Assembly: GCA_036322835.1 (NCBI GenBank)
Contig: AP027304.1
Coordinates: forward strand, 620,001-684,000
Direction: 5' to 3'
Length of the DNA: 64,000 bases
Origin: Tenuifilaceae bacterium CYCD
GTDB taxonomy: Bacteria > Bacteroidota > Bacteroidia > Bacteroidales > Tenuifilaceae
Shown here: positions 35,623-45,339 of the stretch, piece by piece
How the letters are laid out: every line of letters starts with the position of its first letter
Numbering within the stretch: position 1 is the first letter of the stretch
Program-made: the position numbers and the translations under genes
Notes under the pieces: model-generated
What the model saw: only the letters and a program-made list of their open reading frames with translations
What the model was told of the DNA's origin: nothing
Database searches by the model: none

Positions 35623-36090
35623 ATGAAAAAAACGACTATTACTCTAATATCATTTTTTATTGTGCTAACAATCAACAACACACTAAAAGCACAATCTACC
35701 GATACGGAACAATTCCAATGGTTAATTGGAAATTGGAAAGGCAATTACAACGATGGTGTTTTTTATGAAAGTTGGACTAAAGCGAATGACAGTACCTTTG
35801 TTGGTGCAGCGTATAATGTTGTAAAAAGTGATACGCTTTTTAAAGAACGACTGCAAATTCAAAAGGTGAATAATTTTTGGGTTTACATTGCTACCATAGA
35901 GGATAGTTATCCTGTTCTTTTTACTCTGATCAACTCCGATGATGTAAAATGGATTTTTGCTAACTACGAGCACGATTTCCCTCAGCGCATTGTTTATACA
36001 CAAAAGGAAGATGGAAAACTTCATGCAAAAATGGAAGGCGATTTGGAAGGCGTTCAAGTAAAAGAAGAGTATTTGCTTGAAAAGTACTAA
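35623..36090 (+). CDS. Secreted DUF6265 protein
   Basis: The 155-residue protein has a signal peptide (through LKAQ, about residue 25). The mature domain opens with FQWLIGNWKGNYNDGVFYESW and has the characteristic ANYEHDFPQRIVY segment of the DUF6265 family, a small lipocalin-like beta-barrel common in Bacteroidota. Its role is unknown. It is preceded by an AT-rich region containing a short inverted repeat (TATAC/GTATA) and followed by a bidirectional terminator. Confidence 0.75.
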   Translation: MKKTTITLISFFIVLTINNTLKAQSTDTEQFQWLIGNWKGNYNDGVFYESWTKANDSTFVGAAYNVVKSDTLFKERLQIQKVNNFWVYIATIEDSYPVLFTLINSDDVKWIFANYEHDFPQRIVYTQKEDGKLHAKMEGDLEGVQVKEEYLLEKY

Positions 36091-36117
36091 AATTTAAGTT
36101 GATAAGATTATTAAAAC

Positions 36118-36143
36118 AAAGGAGGAATTTATTTCCTCCTTTT
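36118..36143. terminator. Bidirectional terminator between DUF6265 and LPP20 genes
   Basis: AAAGGAGGAA (36118-36127) and TTCCTCCTTT (36133-36142) form a 10-bp stem with T-rich flanks on both strands. It overlaps the last codons of the minus-strand gene at 36129, so the two convergent genes share it. Confidence 0.8.
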
Positions 36144-36524
36144 CATTTCAACTAAAACATAAACGGTATACTCCTTGCCTTCCTGCATTATGGCTTTTTT
36201 AATTATTTTCACTCCTCTAAGATTTGCCTCAATTGTTTTGGTTTGATAAACCTCCTCCTGCTTCCCATTAACTCCAACTTTAGTAGTAACTTTCTTATCG
36301 GTTAAACTGACCTTACCAACCTGCTCAGCAATCTGCGTTTTTGCATCGAGCAAGGCTTTACTTTCGGCAATATCTATTGCCATTGAAGATCCAGCACCAA
36401 CTCCATAATATTTTTTGTTCGATTTAGGGGGATCGCTATACCAATTGGGTACCGAGGTAACAAAGTTCTGAGCAATTGCACCGACCGATAGTAGAACTAT
36501 TAATAAAAGGAATAATTTTTTCAT
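36129..36524 (-). CDS. LPP20-like secreted protein
   Basis: From ATG 36524 the protein is 131 residues with a signal peptide (MKKLFLLLIVLLSVGAIAQ). A longer frame would add 34 unlikely residues. The mature domain has PNWYSDPPKSNKKYYGVGAG followed by ESKALLDAKTQIAEQVG, which is the LPP20 signature (named after a Helicobacter lipoprotein). It ends with EYTVYVLVEMKRRK. There is no lipobox. It shares a terminator with DUF6265. A longer relative of the same fold is at 56466. Confidence 0.75.
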   Translation of the reverse strand: MKKLFLLLIVLLSVGAIAQNFVTSVPNWYSDPPKSNKKYYGVGAGSSMAIDIAESKALLDAKTQIAEQVGKVSLTDKKVTTKVGVNGKQEEVYQTKTIEANLRGVKIIKKAIMQEGKEYTVYVLVEMKRRK

Positions 36525-36708
36525 TATGGTCATTTTTATCAAAAAAACATATTCTATGCCAACAATTAGCGCATTAGCACATCTGTGAACAATTCCATTT
36601 CTCTTAATCATCTTAAATAATGACAAATTATTCCTATTTTGTCAAGGTGAATAAACCTAACTGCCAGCAAGGTAATCAAAAGCAGAATTAACCTAAAAAC
36701 CTAAATCA

Positions 36709-37992
36709 ATGTCAAAGTCAACAATAAAATCTTTTCCAAAGAATTTTTGGACTGCCATAACAATGGAGTTTTTTGAACGCGGATCGTATTACGGAGTAAT
36801 GTCAGTATTATCAGTATTTTTAGTTTTAAGCGTGGACGAAGGTGGTCTGGGATTCTCCAAGGAAAGTGTTGGCTTGATAAAAAGCGTAATAACCCCACTA
36901 TTGTACGTTTTACCAATCATATCGGGGGCAATAGCCGATAGGTTTGGATACAGAAAAACCCTATTCTTTGCTTTTACAGTGATGAGCCTTGGATACTTTT
37001 TTACAAGCATAAGCACAACCTATGTAAGCGTTTTTGCAAGTCTTCTGCTTATGGTTCTAGGGGCTGGCGTATTTAAGCCAATCATTTCCGGAACTATTGC
37101 CCGATCGACCGATAACAGCAATTCAACCTTAGGGTTCGGCATTTTTTACTGGTCCATCAATTTAGGGGCTTTTATATCTCCGCTACTACTAATTCCCTAC
37201 TTAAAACAACTTGGATGGAACTATATTTTTATCATGGCATCGGTTGGTACTGGTTGGTTACTGCTTCTTAACCTCTTTGTATATAAGGAACCTCAACGGC
37301 CTCAAACCCAAAAAAGTTTACTACAGGTTCTAAAGGAGATGATTCTGGTAATTCGCGATTATAGGTTTATTTTGATGATTGTTATTTACTCTGGGTTTTG
37401 GATACTCTATTTTCAAATGTTCGATACTGTCCTCTGGTACCTTAAGGAATACATGGACATGACTCCGGTAGACAATTTTATTAATTCAATACTAGGGCTT
37501 TTCGTAAGTAATCCAAACTGGAAGTTCGATGCAGAACACGTTACTGTAATTAACGCGGGTACTATAATAACGCTGCAGCTAGTGATATCGTCTATAGTGA
37601 AAAATACAAAAGCCCTTCCAACCATGATTGTAGGAATTGGACTGGGTACACTTGGAATGGGAATTTTAGCAATATCTACCTATGCCTGGATATTCATTTT
37701 AGGCTTGGTTATCTTTTCTCTTGGCGAGATGACTGCACATCCAAAGTTTATCTCCTATATAGGGCTTATTGCTCCCGAAGACAAAAAAGCACTTTACCTT
37801 GGTTACTCCTTCCTCTATGGCGTAATAGGAAGTGGAATTGGAGGTGTACTGGGCGCATACTCTTACGTAAAATTTGTAACCGAAATGGGAAAACCGAGTC
37901 TGCTTTGGTTTATGTTCAGTTTAATTGGCGTTGTTACAATTATTGGTCTTTACCTCTTCAACCGATATCTCGCTCCAAAAAAGAATATATAG
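36709..37992 (+). CDS. POT-like peptide MFS transporter
   Basis: The 427-residue protein has about twelve membrane segments. Near the N-terminus is FFERGSYYGVMSVLSVFL, close to the ExxERxxYYG signature of proton-coupled oligopeptide transporters, and the intracellular loop ADRFGYRKTLFFAF follows. It would import di- or tripeptides with protons, or a related substrate. It stands alone on the plus strand and converges on the histidine kinase gene. Confidence 0.82.
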   Translation: MSKSTIKSFPKNFWTAITMEFFERGSYYGVMSVLSVFLVLSVDEGGLGFSKESVGLIKSVITPLLYVLPIISGAIADRFGYRKTLFFAFTVMSLGYFFTSISTTYVSVFASLLLMVLGAGVFKPIISGTIARSTDNSNSTLGFGIFYWSINLGAFISPLLLIPYLKQLGWNYIFIMASVGTGWLLLLNLFVYKEPQRPQTQKSLLQVLKEMILVIRDYRFILMIVIYSGFWILYFQMFDTVLWYLKEYMDMTPVDNFINSILGLFVSNPNWKFDAEHVTVINAGTIITLQLVISSIVKNTKALPTMIVGIGLGTLGMGILAISTYAWIFILGLVIFSLGEMTAHPKFISYIGLIAPEDKKALYLGYSFLYGVIGSGIGGVLGAYSYVKFVTEMGKPSLLWFMFSLIGVVTIIGLYLFNRYLAPKKNI

Positions 37993-38009
37993 AAACAAAA
38001 CAGGAATCC

Positions 38010-41000
38010 TTAGTCATTACTTGGTTTCCCCATGGGTAGTTCAACGGTAAAAGTTGAGCCCTCTCCTACTTTTGTACTAACTTTAATACTACCTCCAAAG
38101 CCGTGTACTATTTCACGTGTAATTGCTAAACCTAAGCCAGACCCTCCCGACTTTGTTGTAAAGTTAGGCGTAAAGAGTTTAGCTAAAACACTATCGGGAA
38201 TTCCAATCCCATTGTCCGATACATGAACCTTTACGGAGTTATTCTCATCACCATACATAATTATAACCTCAATCCGCCCAACCTTTCCGCGCTCTATTGA
38301 CTGAATGGCATTTTTAACCAAGTTGTTAAAGACACGTAACAGCTGCTCCCTATCAACCATAACTACAGGATCGAACCTAAGCGTATTGGTTAATGTAATA
38401 TCCATGTCCTTATAGCCCAAGTAAAGTGTTACCACATCGGAAAGAAGTTTATTGAGGTTGACCTCGCTGATGTTTGCATTGGGAAGCTTTGCAAAGGAAG
38501 AAAACTCATTGGCAATGCTTGTTAACGAGTTAATTTGTTCCACTAACGATTCCGAGAACTTCTGGAATCGCTGATCCCAATCGGGAACCCCATCCTTTTT
38601 GGCCTTAACCAAATACTGCAAACTAAGCTTCATTGGGGTTAACGGATTCTTAACCTCATGCGCAATTTGCTTTGCCATTTCGCGCCAAGCGCTTTCACGC
38701 TGACTTCGAGCAAGTTCTTTAGCGCTCCAATCCAACTCCTCAACCATCCGGTTGTATTCTCTAATAAGTTGCCCAACCTCATCGTTCCCCGAATACTTTA
38801 TGGGCTCATTATGCCCAGCGATATTTACCATGCTAATTCGCTCACGAATTAACTCCAACGGTTTAGTTATTTGACCCGATATTAGCACTGCAACTACAAT
38901 TGCTAACAGTGCGAGCAAAGCATATATATTTATAATGGCCACAATAATGGAGTACAACTCGGTGCGCAACTCCTCCTGCTTGGTAAAGTAAGGAAGGTTT
39001 AAGTATGCAATAGTTTGGTTATTAGAGGCAACAATTGGGACGTACGCGCTTAAATAGGTCATTTTACCGATGTGTTCACTATCTACAAATTTTGGACTAT
39101 GGTTGTTGGCCATCTCTTCCCAGGCAACAGGGCTCATCCTTCGGCCTAGTAGTTGTTTCTCAAACATCTCGGGTCGAGATGTTACCATTAGCACCCCAGA
39201 TGTATCGTAAATATTGATATCAGTATAAAAGATGTTGGAGAGTTCAATCAGCCTATCGGTTAACCTATCAATGTCAGAATTAGATCTGTACAGTAGAGGC
39301 ATATCCCTATCCAACTCAAACATCACGGAGAGTAACTTCTCGCTCAAATTTTTCTCGTTACGTTGGTCGAAATTCTTAATGTTATAGAGAATAGTAGCCG
39401 TAGCAACCATCACCATCGACAAAATAATAATTAGGCTTATAGCCCAGCTAATTCTATTCTTGAAACTAGGATTCGACGATCGAAGTTTAATTGGATACCG
39501 CTCCCACTTCAACAATATCAAAAGAATTACAAAAAAGAAAATCAGGTTATACACAAACGATGCAGTGGTATTCAGCGGTTTTTCTCGCTGCTTACTTAGT
39601 ATAATTGAATCCTCGGAGTTAGAATGGTAAACCAGATGATTGTATCCTAAATAGTTAACAAGCTCATAGGTTGCATTGGTGGAATCCTGAGTGCTCAATT
39701 TCATTCTATAGGGAAAATCTCCTGCCTGGGTAACCAGCATTCCTTTGTGGTACTTTGCCCACGAATATCCCTTAAGCAATGACTGAGAGCCTCGACCCTC
39801 GATAAGAAGTTCGGGATATCCTAAAAGTTCCCAGCTAGGGCGACTATCTATCTCTAAATATAAATTACGCAATTCGTCGCCGTACCTATAACCAATGGCT
39901 CCAAGATAGCTTATTGCGCCATTCTGCAAGTTCAAGTAAAAAAATCGTGATGATGGAATTAAAACCCCGTACCGCTCTATTAACCCATTAAAAAATTGGT
40001 TACAGTTCATGCTATTAGTTGCATCAACGGCAACAATCGAGTTGGGCAAGCATACCGTGGCTCTTAGCTCATACCTGTTGAGATAATTCTTGAAATAGTT
40101 CTTCCGAAGATGATTGTATAGCTCTACGTTATGCTTATCTATTTCACGAATATAAGAACGCACCAACGTGTCGGTCATTAATTTATGGTACAGTTGCGGA
40201 ATGAGCATTTCTGCGACGGGATCACGCTCGGAACTCAGGTTAATTGCTAGAACCTTTCGAACATCCTCCTCCTTTTGAAAGGAATAATACGATACAATTA
40301 ATACTGAATAAACTGATAAAATAACGAGAATAACTAAATAACCCCGAAGGTTAATTACTTCGCGTTTAATATTCTTAAAGAAAAGAAAAACTCCAAGCGT
40401 AGCAAACATCCAAAATACACCGAACAAAGTAGGTGTAATCCCCAAAATGATCAATAATATGGTAACAATAAACACTCCGAGACCCAGCGATATTAAGACC
40501 CATTTCAATCTTAAACTACCAAAAAACAACTTTATCCACGTTCCTGTAACTAAAAATGCCGATGCCACCCATAGCGCAATCGACAAATAGCCAATTACAG
40601 AATATACTGTTACATTAAAAATTCTATAGGTTTCAAGAATCAATGTGGAGTGTAGTATAAGCGATGTATACATACCATCAACCAAAGCGTACATGGCAAT
40701 AACTGCTGGAGCAGTTATTGCAGCCCACATTCGTTGGGAAATCCCTATTGTTTTTGCAATCAGAATCGCATTGCGAAAAATAAAACCAGCACACAAAAAC
40801 ACCAAAAGAGCATTGATAGCAAAATCGCCTAGGGAAGAGTTAAATATTGAGTATGCAAATAGCGTTGGACCAAATAATTCACCATCGGCTCTGATAGGAA
40901 ATTCGAAATATAAACTCAAAAACCGGATAAAGATTATTGTAGAAACAAAACCCAAAACCTTTAGGAGAACCCTTTTTCGGAAAAAATTGAAGCTAAAAAT

Positions 41001-41684
41001 TAAGTATATCCCAATTGCTACCAATGCAAAGCAAATCCACTGGATTATAGGTTTAGAAATAGCAATTGTACTTCGCCGAAACGATTCCACTGGAACAATA
41101 AAAAAATGTGTTGCGCCATCAACACGAACAGGAATTCCATTAGATACAAGTTCCAACGATACCCTATAATCATCAAGTCCACGATATACCGATTCAAAAC
41201 TATTTCTTAAGTACTTGTTTTGGTAAGGGAATTCGGAACAAAGACGGTTTAGCACAAGTATTTTCCGATTCTTATCGATAAACCATTGTAAAAAGAAATA
41301 ATCGCTCTGTATTTTTTGAATTTTAACGGTTGAAGTATCGGCCTTTATACCAGATATATCTATTCTGGATGACCAAAAACGAAGGGAATCATTCACAAAT
41401 AAAAAAAGGTGAGTTCCGTTACTGTTGAGTTTTTGCTCGGCAAATCGCACTCCTTCCCCAAATAAGTCGGATGTATTTTTATTTTGGGTACGATCGAGAA
41501 ACTCCAGCGCTAGTGTTTTTGATTTATCTAACTCTTTCCTAATTTTTCTCTCAAGTCGAGCAGTATTGGGCTTATTGATTTGAATACCCGGTGCAAAACG
41601 AACAGTAAACTCTGAAACAAGAAACAACACAGCCGTAGCTGCAAATACAAATACTGTTGCTAATGCCCGTTTATTCATCTGCAA
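38010..41684 (-). CDS. Very large NtrY-like sensor histidine kinase
   Basis: The 1224-residue protein has an N-terminal membrane anchor, a long periplasmic-type domain, then a block of about eight membrane segments (residues 215-470), a second sensor domain (about 500-770), and membrane segments near 735 and 925. A HAMP linker comes before the kinase (ISGQITKPLELIRERI). The kinase core has phosphorylated H1009 in QIAHEVKNPLTPMKL, then NNLVKNAIQS, DNGIGIP, FTPNFTTK and GSGLGLAI. HEVKNPLTPMKL is typical of NtrY kinases. No response regulator gene is adjacent; rlmH lies 43 bp upstream on the same strand. The signal is unknown. Confidence 0.88.
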   Translation of the reverse strand: MQMNKRALATVFVFAATAVLFLVSEFTVRFAPGIQINKPNTARLERKIRKELDKSKTLALEFLDRTQNKNTSDLFGEGVRFAEQKLNSNGTHLFLFVNDSLRFWSSRIDISGIKADTSTVKIQKIQSDYFFLQWFIDKNRKILVLNRLCSEFPYQNKYLRNSFESVYRGLDDYRVSLELVSNGIPVRVDGATHFFIVPVESFRRSTIAISKPIIQWICFALVAIGIYLIFSFNFFRKRVLLKVLGFVSTIIFIRFLSLYFEFPIRADGELFGPTLFAYSIFNSSLGDFAINALLVFLCAGFIFRNAILIAKTIGISQRMWAAITAPAVIAMYALVDGMYTSLILHSTLILETYRIFNVTVYSVIGYLSIALWVASAFLVTGTWIKLFFGSLRLKWVLISLGLGVFIVTILLIILGITPTLFGVFWMFATLGVFLFFKNIKREVINLRGYLVILVILSVYSVLIVSYYSFQKEEDVRKVLAINLSSERDPVAEMLIPQLYHKLMTDTLVRSYIREIDKHNVELYNHLRKNYFKNYLNRYELRATVCLPNSIVAVDATNSMNCNQFFNGLIERYGVLIPSSRFFYLNLQNGAISYLGAIGYRYGDELRNLYLEIDSRPSWELLGYPELLIEGRGSQSLLKGYSWAKYHKGMLVTQAGDFPYRMKLSTQDSTNATYELVNYLGYNHLVYHSNSEDSIILSKQREKPLNTTASFVYNLIFFFVILLILLKWERYPIKLRSSNPSFKNRISWAISLIIILSMVMVATATILYNIKNFDQRNEKNLSEKLLSVMFELDRDMPLLYRSNSDIDRLTDRLIELSNIFYTDINIYDTSGVLMVTSRPEMFEKQLLGRRMSPVAWEEMANNHSPKFVDSEHIGKMTYLSAYVPIVASNNQTIAYLNLPYFTKQEELRTELYSIIVAIINIYALLALLAIVVAVLISGQITKPLELIRERISMVNIAGHNEPIKYSGNDEVGQLIREYNRMVEELDWSAKELARSQRESAWREMAKQIAHEVKNPLTPMKLSLQYLVKAKKDGVPDWDQRFQKFSESLVEQINSLTSIANEFSSFAKLPNANISEVNLNKLLSDVVTLYLGYKDMDITLTNTLRFDPVVMVDREQLLRVFNNLVKNAIQSIERGKVGRIEVIIMYGDENNSVKVHVSDNGIGIPDSVLAKLFTPNFTTKSGGSGLGLAITREIVHGFGGSIKVSTKVGEGSTFTVELPMGKPSND

Positions 41685-41727
41685 ATATTTTTACAACGCT
41701 TCGTTTATAACAAAAATCAGGCCTTAA

Positions 41728-42201
41728 TTATTGGTGATGGTACGGTTCACCCTTAATTATTGTAAATGCACGATACAACTGCTCCACAAACACTAACCGT
41801 ACTAACTGGTGCGAGTATGTAAGTTTAGATAATGAAATTTTTGAATGCGCAACACTTTTCACCTTCTCGGCAAATCCGTAAGGTCCCCCAACCACAAAGA
41901 ACAAATCGCGTTGACCTGCTATCATCCTTTTCTCGATGAACCTAGCAAAATCAACAGAATTAAACTCCTGCCCATGCTCATCGAGCAAAATTATCTCCTG
42001 AGCATTCTGTATCAGAGGAAGAATGCTCTCCGCCTCTTTCTGCATCTGAACATCAATGGACATCGACTTAGTATTCCGAAGTTCGGGGATAACTTTGATC
42101 TCGAACTTACAATACCGCGATACTCGCTTAGTATACTCCTCAACAGCCTTTACAAAATAGTCCTTATCGGTTTTACCAACAAGAATTAGAGTTATCTTCA
42201 T
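41728..42201 (-). CDS. rlmH: 23S rRNA (pseudouridine1915-N3)-methyltransferase RlmH
   Basis: At 157 residues this is a full-length SPOUT-fold RlmH. It has the SAM-binding knot FFVVGGPYGF and the C-terminal QLVRLVFVEQLYRAFTIIKGEPYHH, which is almost invariant in the family. It methylates pseudouridine 1915 of 23S rRNA in helix 69 on assembled ribosomes. It lies 43 bp upstream of the large kinase gene and may be cotranscribed with it, which would give the kinase housekeeping expression. Confidence 0.95.
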   Translation of the reverse strand: MKITLILVGKTDKDYFVKAVEEYTKRVSRYCKFEIKVIPELRNTKSMSIDVQMQKEAESILPLIQNAQEIILLDEHGQEFNSVDFARFIEKRMIAGQRDLFFVVGGPYGFAEKVKSVAHSKISLSKLTYSHQLVRLVFVEQLYRAFTIIKGEPYHHQ

Positions 42202-42417
42202 AGGAATCCCTCAATTATTGAATGCCCCTAGTTTTTACAAACATTAAAATTAGGTATTTTGATAAATACGGCCTAAATTTACCAAGATTTATATAAAGAT
42301 TGTTTACCGATCAATAACAATCAATAAATATCATTTTAGATGGCCTTTTTGGCTTAACGTTTGTTACTATGTTCTACTTTGTATAGACTTGCATTGTAAA
42401 ACATAATTTTTGATAAC

Positions 42418-42861
42418 ATGCAAAAAGTAAGAAAGATGATAAAGTTGAGAGTTTACCTATTCACACTATTCCTGCTCATGATTTCGACAGCCGATGCCCT
42501 TGTTGCCGAGCAGGATCCAAAAGATGTTATTAAAAAAGCCGCCGATGCCATTCAAGTTGGCGATGCTGAATTGCTTTCGAAAAATTTTTACAAAACAATA
42601 GAGATAGAAATTCTTAGTGAGGAAAATTTTTACAGCCAAACACAAGCCGTTCAACTCCTTAAGAATTTCTTCGAAAAAAACAAACCCGTAAAATTCACCA
42701 TAAGCCATCAGGGCGTTAAGGATTTATCGGCATTTGCCATAGGTCAACTTCAAACGAAGAATGCAACTTACCGTATATCGATTTTCCTAAAAACCGAAGA
42801 CTCCAAATCGTATATCCATCAAATCAGGATTGAAAACGACGATGAAAGTAGTAACGAGTAA
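42418..42861 (+). CDS. DUF4783 secreted protein
   Basis: The 147-residue protein has a hydrophobic signal (IKLRVYLFTLFLLMISTADA). ATG 42436 is an equally good start that gives a shorter leader. The mature domain, DPKDVIKKAADAIQVGDAELLSKNFYKTIEIEI, then KNATYRISIFLKTEDSKSYIHQIRIE, resembles DUF4783 (an NTF2-like fold). It is often seen directly upstream of nadC in Bacteroidota, as here with a 15-bp gap. Function is unknown. Confidence 0.8.
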   Translation: MQKVRKMIKLRVYLFTLFLLMISTADALVAEQDPKDVIKKAADAIQVGDAELLSKNFYKTIEIEILSEENFYSQTQAVQLLKNFFEKNKPVKFTISHQGVKDLSAFAIGQLQTKNATYRISIFLKTEDSKSYIHQIRIENDDESSNE

Positions 42862-42876
42862 ATTCCTCTTTTTATA

Positions 42877-43722
42877 ATGCAGTACGAACCTTTTATTGAT
42901 TCGCTAATAGATTTAGCCATTGCCGAAGATATCGGCGATGGGGATCATTCTTCGCTATCGTGCATTCCCAGCAACGCAGCTGGCGCTGTTCAACTAAAAA
43001 TGAAACAGGCAGGAGTGCTTGCAGGCGTTGAAATTGCAAGAAAAATATACCATAAACTTGATCCATTGGTGAAACTCGAAATCTACAAAAATGATGGATT
43101 AGATCTGGTTGCTGGCGATATTGTATTCCGCGCCGAAGGAAAAGTGCATACGCTGCTCCAAGCCGAGCGTATTGTTTTAAATATTATGCAACGAATGAGT
43201 GGCGTTGCCACGCAAACCAAAGTATACGTGAAACGGTGCGAAGGAACCAACGCAAAAATTCTTGACACCCGAAAAACCACGCCAGGAATGCGTGTACTCG
43301 ATAAGATGGCGGTTAAAATTGGTGGCGGTCATAACCACAGAATGGGACTTTTCGATATGATTATGCTTAAGGATAACCACATTGATTTTGCTGGGGGAAT
43401 AGAAAACGCCATAAAACTAGCCAATAGTTACATCAAGGAAAAAGGAAAAACGCTGGATATTGAAGTGGAAACCCGTTCGCTTGATGATATCGAGAAGGTT
43501 CTTCATATTGGAGGCGTTCGCAGAATCATGCTCGACAACTTTACCGTTGAAACTACCAAGGAGGCTGTTAAACTGATCAACGGAAAGTTTGAAACAGAAT
43601 CATCGGGTGGGATTACGCTCGAAACAATCAGAGACTATGCCCTTTGCGGTGTTGACTATATTTCGGTGGGAGCAATTACTCATCAAATTAAAAGCATAGA
43701 CATGAACCTGAAAAAGGTTTAA
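42877..43722 (+). CDS. nadC: Nicotinate-nucleotide pyrophosphorylase (carboxylating)
   Basis: The 281-residue enzyme has the type II phosphoribosyltransferase motifs DTRKTTPGMR and KIGGGHNHRMGLFDMIMLKDNHI. Its length is standard. It converts quinolinate and PRPP to nicotinate mononucleotide, CO2 and pyrophosphate in de novo NAD synthesis. It is the second gene of the DUF4783-nadC-yihY-pdxH operon. No nadA or nadB is in the window. Confidence 0.96.
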   Translation: MQYEPFIDSLIDLAIAEDIGDGDHSSLSCIPSNAAGAVQLKMKQAGVLAGVEIARKIYHKLDPLVKLEIYKNDGLDLVAGDIVFRAEGKVHTLLQAERIVLNIMQRMSGVATQTKVYVKRCEGTNAKILDTRKTTPGMRVLDKMAVKIGGGHNHRMGLFDMIMLKDNHIDFAGGIENAIKLANSYIKEKGKTLDIEVETRSLDDIEKVLHIGGVRRIMLDNFTVETTKEAVKLINGKFETESSGGITLETIRDYALCGVDYISVGAITHQIKSIDMNLKKV

Positions 43723-43724
43723 CC

Positions 43725-44696
43725 ATGACCAAGAATCGCAAAAACGGCTTTTTTTTTAACCTAAAACGCACAACAAGGCTAAATGCGAAATGGATTCAAC
43801 GGCGATTCCAGCGTATTACAACTCCTGGACTAAAAGGAGTTCCTGTTGTTTCAGTAATTCGATACTTCTTCAAAGGAATTGTAAACGGCGCAATAACCAC
43901 CAGAGCATCATCTGTTGCATTCAGTTTCTTTCTGGCTACAGTGCCAACACTAATCTTTATTTTTACACTGATTCCCTACATCCCCGTTGCAAATTTTCAG
44001 GATCAACTTCTTTCGGTAATTAAAGGGATAATGCCCATGCATGCCTACCAAACAGTAGAAGCCACTCTGATTGAGGTTGTTACCATGAAAAGCAGTGGAT
44101 TACTCTCGTTCGGATTTTTAGCTGCACTATTTTTCAGCCATAATGGCGTTAGCTCGTTAATTGATGCATTCAATGCAACCTACCATGCCATTGAAACAAG
44201 AACGTTTATAGAGCAGCACATAATAGCATTCTTACTCACCATGATTCTTCCCTTCATAGTAATACTTGGTATTGCCATCATGTTTTTTAGCGAGCATTTT
44301 TTGAACCTTTTGAATAGTTGGGGGTTTCTAAAGGTAAACGCTACAATGTCGATTCTGCTATTCGGTAAATGGATTTTGGTTGTGTTGATATTTTTTGTTG
44401 GAATATCGTTGGTTTACTATTTGGCCCCGGCAAAAAAGGAAAAATTCCGATTCTTTTCGCCTGGCGCCTTGCTCGCAACCATACTTATAATTATCACCTC
44501 CCTAGGATTCTCGTTCTATGTTAATCGGTTCGGTCAGTATAATAAGTTCTACGGATCCTTAGGAGGACTTATCGTATTTCAGATTTGGCTTTACTTCAAC
44601 GCTTTTGGGCTAATCCTTGGTTTTGACCTAAATGCAAGTATTCGTAGCGCAATGAATGGTCACAGAAAAGAGATTAATCTTCAAATAGAGAAATGA
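43725..44696 (+). CDS. YihY/BrkB-family inner membrane protein
   Basis: The 323-residue protein has about six membrane segments (for example AFSFFLATVPTLIFIFTLI, IIAFLLTMILPFIVILGIAI, KWILVVLIFFVGISLVYYLA). The BrkB signature GSLGGLIVFQIWLYFNAFGLILG lies near the C-terminus. Members are widespread but their transport or structural role is unsettled. It starts 2 bp after nadC and overlaps pdxH by 4 bp (ATGA), so its translation is coupled to pdxH. Confidence 0.9.
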   Translation: MTKNRKNGFFFNLKRTTRLNAKWIQRRFQRITTPGLKGVPVVSVIRYFFKGIVNGAITTRASSVAFSFFLATVPTLIFIFTLIPYIPVANFQDQLLSVIKGIMPMHAYQTVEATLIEVVTMKSSGLLSFGFLAALFFSHNGVSSLIDAFNATYHAIETRTFIEQHIIAFLLTMILPFIVILGIAIMFFSEHFLNLLNSWGFLKVNATMSILLFGKWILVVLIFFVGISLVYYLAPAKKEKFRFFSPGALLATILIIITSLGFSFYVNRFGQYNKFYGSLGGLIVFQIWLYFNAFGLILGFDLNASIRSAMNGHRKEINLQIEK

Positions 44697-45337
44697 AACA
44701 TGTTGATATTGCCCAACTCCGAAGGGAATACTCGCTAAAATCGCTTAACGAATCGGACGTTAACCCCGATCCGATAAAAATGTTCGATATTTGGCTCAAC
44801 GAAGCCATTGAATCGGAAATTCCCGAACCCAACGCAATGACCCTTGCAACGTCAACCTTTGAGGGAAAACCCTCGGCTAGAGTAGTACTGTTAAAGCAAT
44901 TCGACAGCAACGGTTTTGCATTCTTTACCAACTACGAGAGCCGTAAAGCAAAAAACCTACTCCAAAATCCATATGCCGCACTAGTTTTCTTTTGGCCTGA
45001 ACTAGAACGGCAGATTAGAATTGAAGGCAAGGTATCAAAGGCTGGTCCGCAGGAAAGCGATAAATACTTCAAACTCCGACCCGAGAAAAGTAAAATTGGG
45101 GCTTGGGCTTCGCCACAAAGCAAAGTGATCCCCAGCCGAAAATACCTCGAAAAACTCATGCTAGATTTTGAAGAGGAATTTCATGGGAAAAAGATAAATC
45201 GACCTGATAACTGGGGCGGTTATGTACTAAGGCCATCTATCATAGAATTTTGGCAAGGCAGACCCAACCGTCTCCACGATAGAATCCAGTTCACTCTTGT
45301 AAATGAAAAATGGTTAATTGAGCGACTGGCTCCCTGA
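44693..45337 (+). CDS. pdxH: Pyridoxamine 5'-phosphate oxidase
   Basis: The 214-residue FMN enzyme has the motifs NAMTLATSTFEGKPSARVVLLK (FMN and phosphate binding), KIGAWASPQSKVI and the C-terminal EFWQGRPNRLHDR, all standard for PdxH. It oxidises pyridoxine or pyridoxamine 5'-phosphate to pyridoxal phosphate. It is the last gene of the nadC operon and ends 2 bp before the convergent hybrid kinase gene. Confidence 0.96.
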   Translation: MKHVDIAQLRREYSLKSLNESDVNPDPIKMFDIWLNEAIESEIPEPNAMTLATSTFEGKPSARVVLLKQFDSNGFAFFTNYESRKAKNLLQNPYAALVFFWPELERQIRIEGKVSKAGPQESDKYFKLRPEKSKIGAWASPQSKVIPSRKYLEKLMLDFEEEFHGKKINRPDNWGGYVLRPSIIEFWQGRPNRLHDRIQFTLVNEKWLIERLAP

Positions 45338-45339
45338 AA

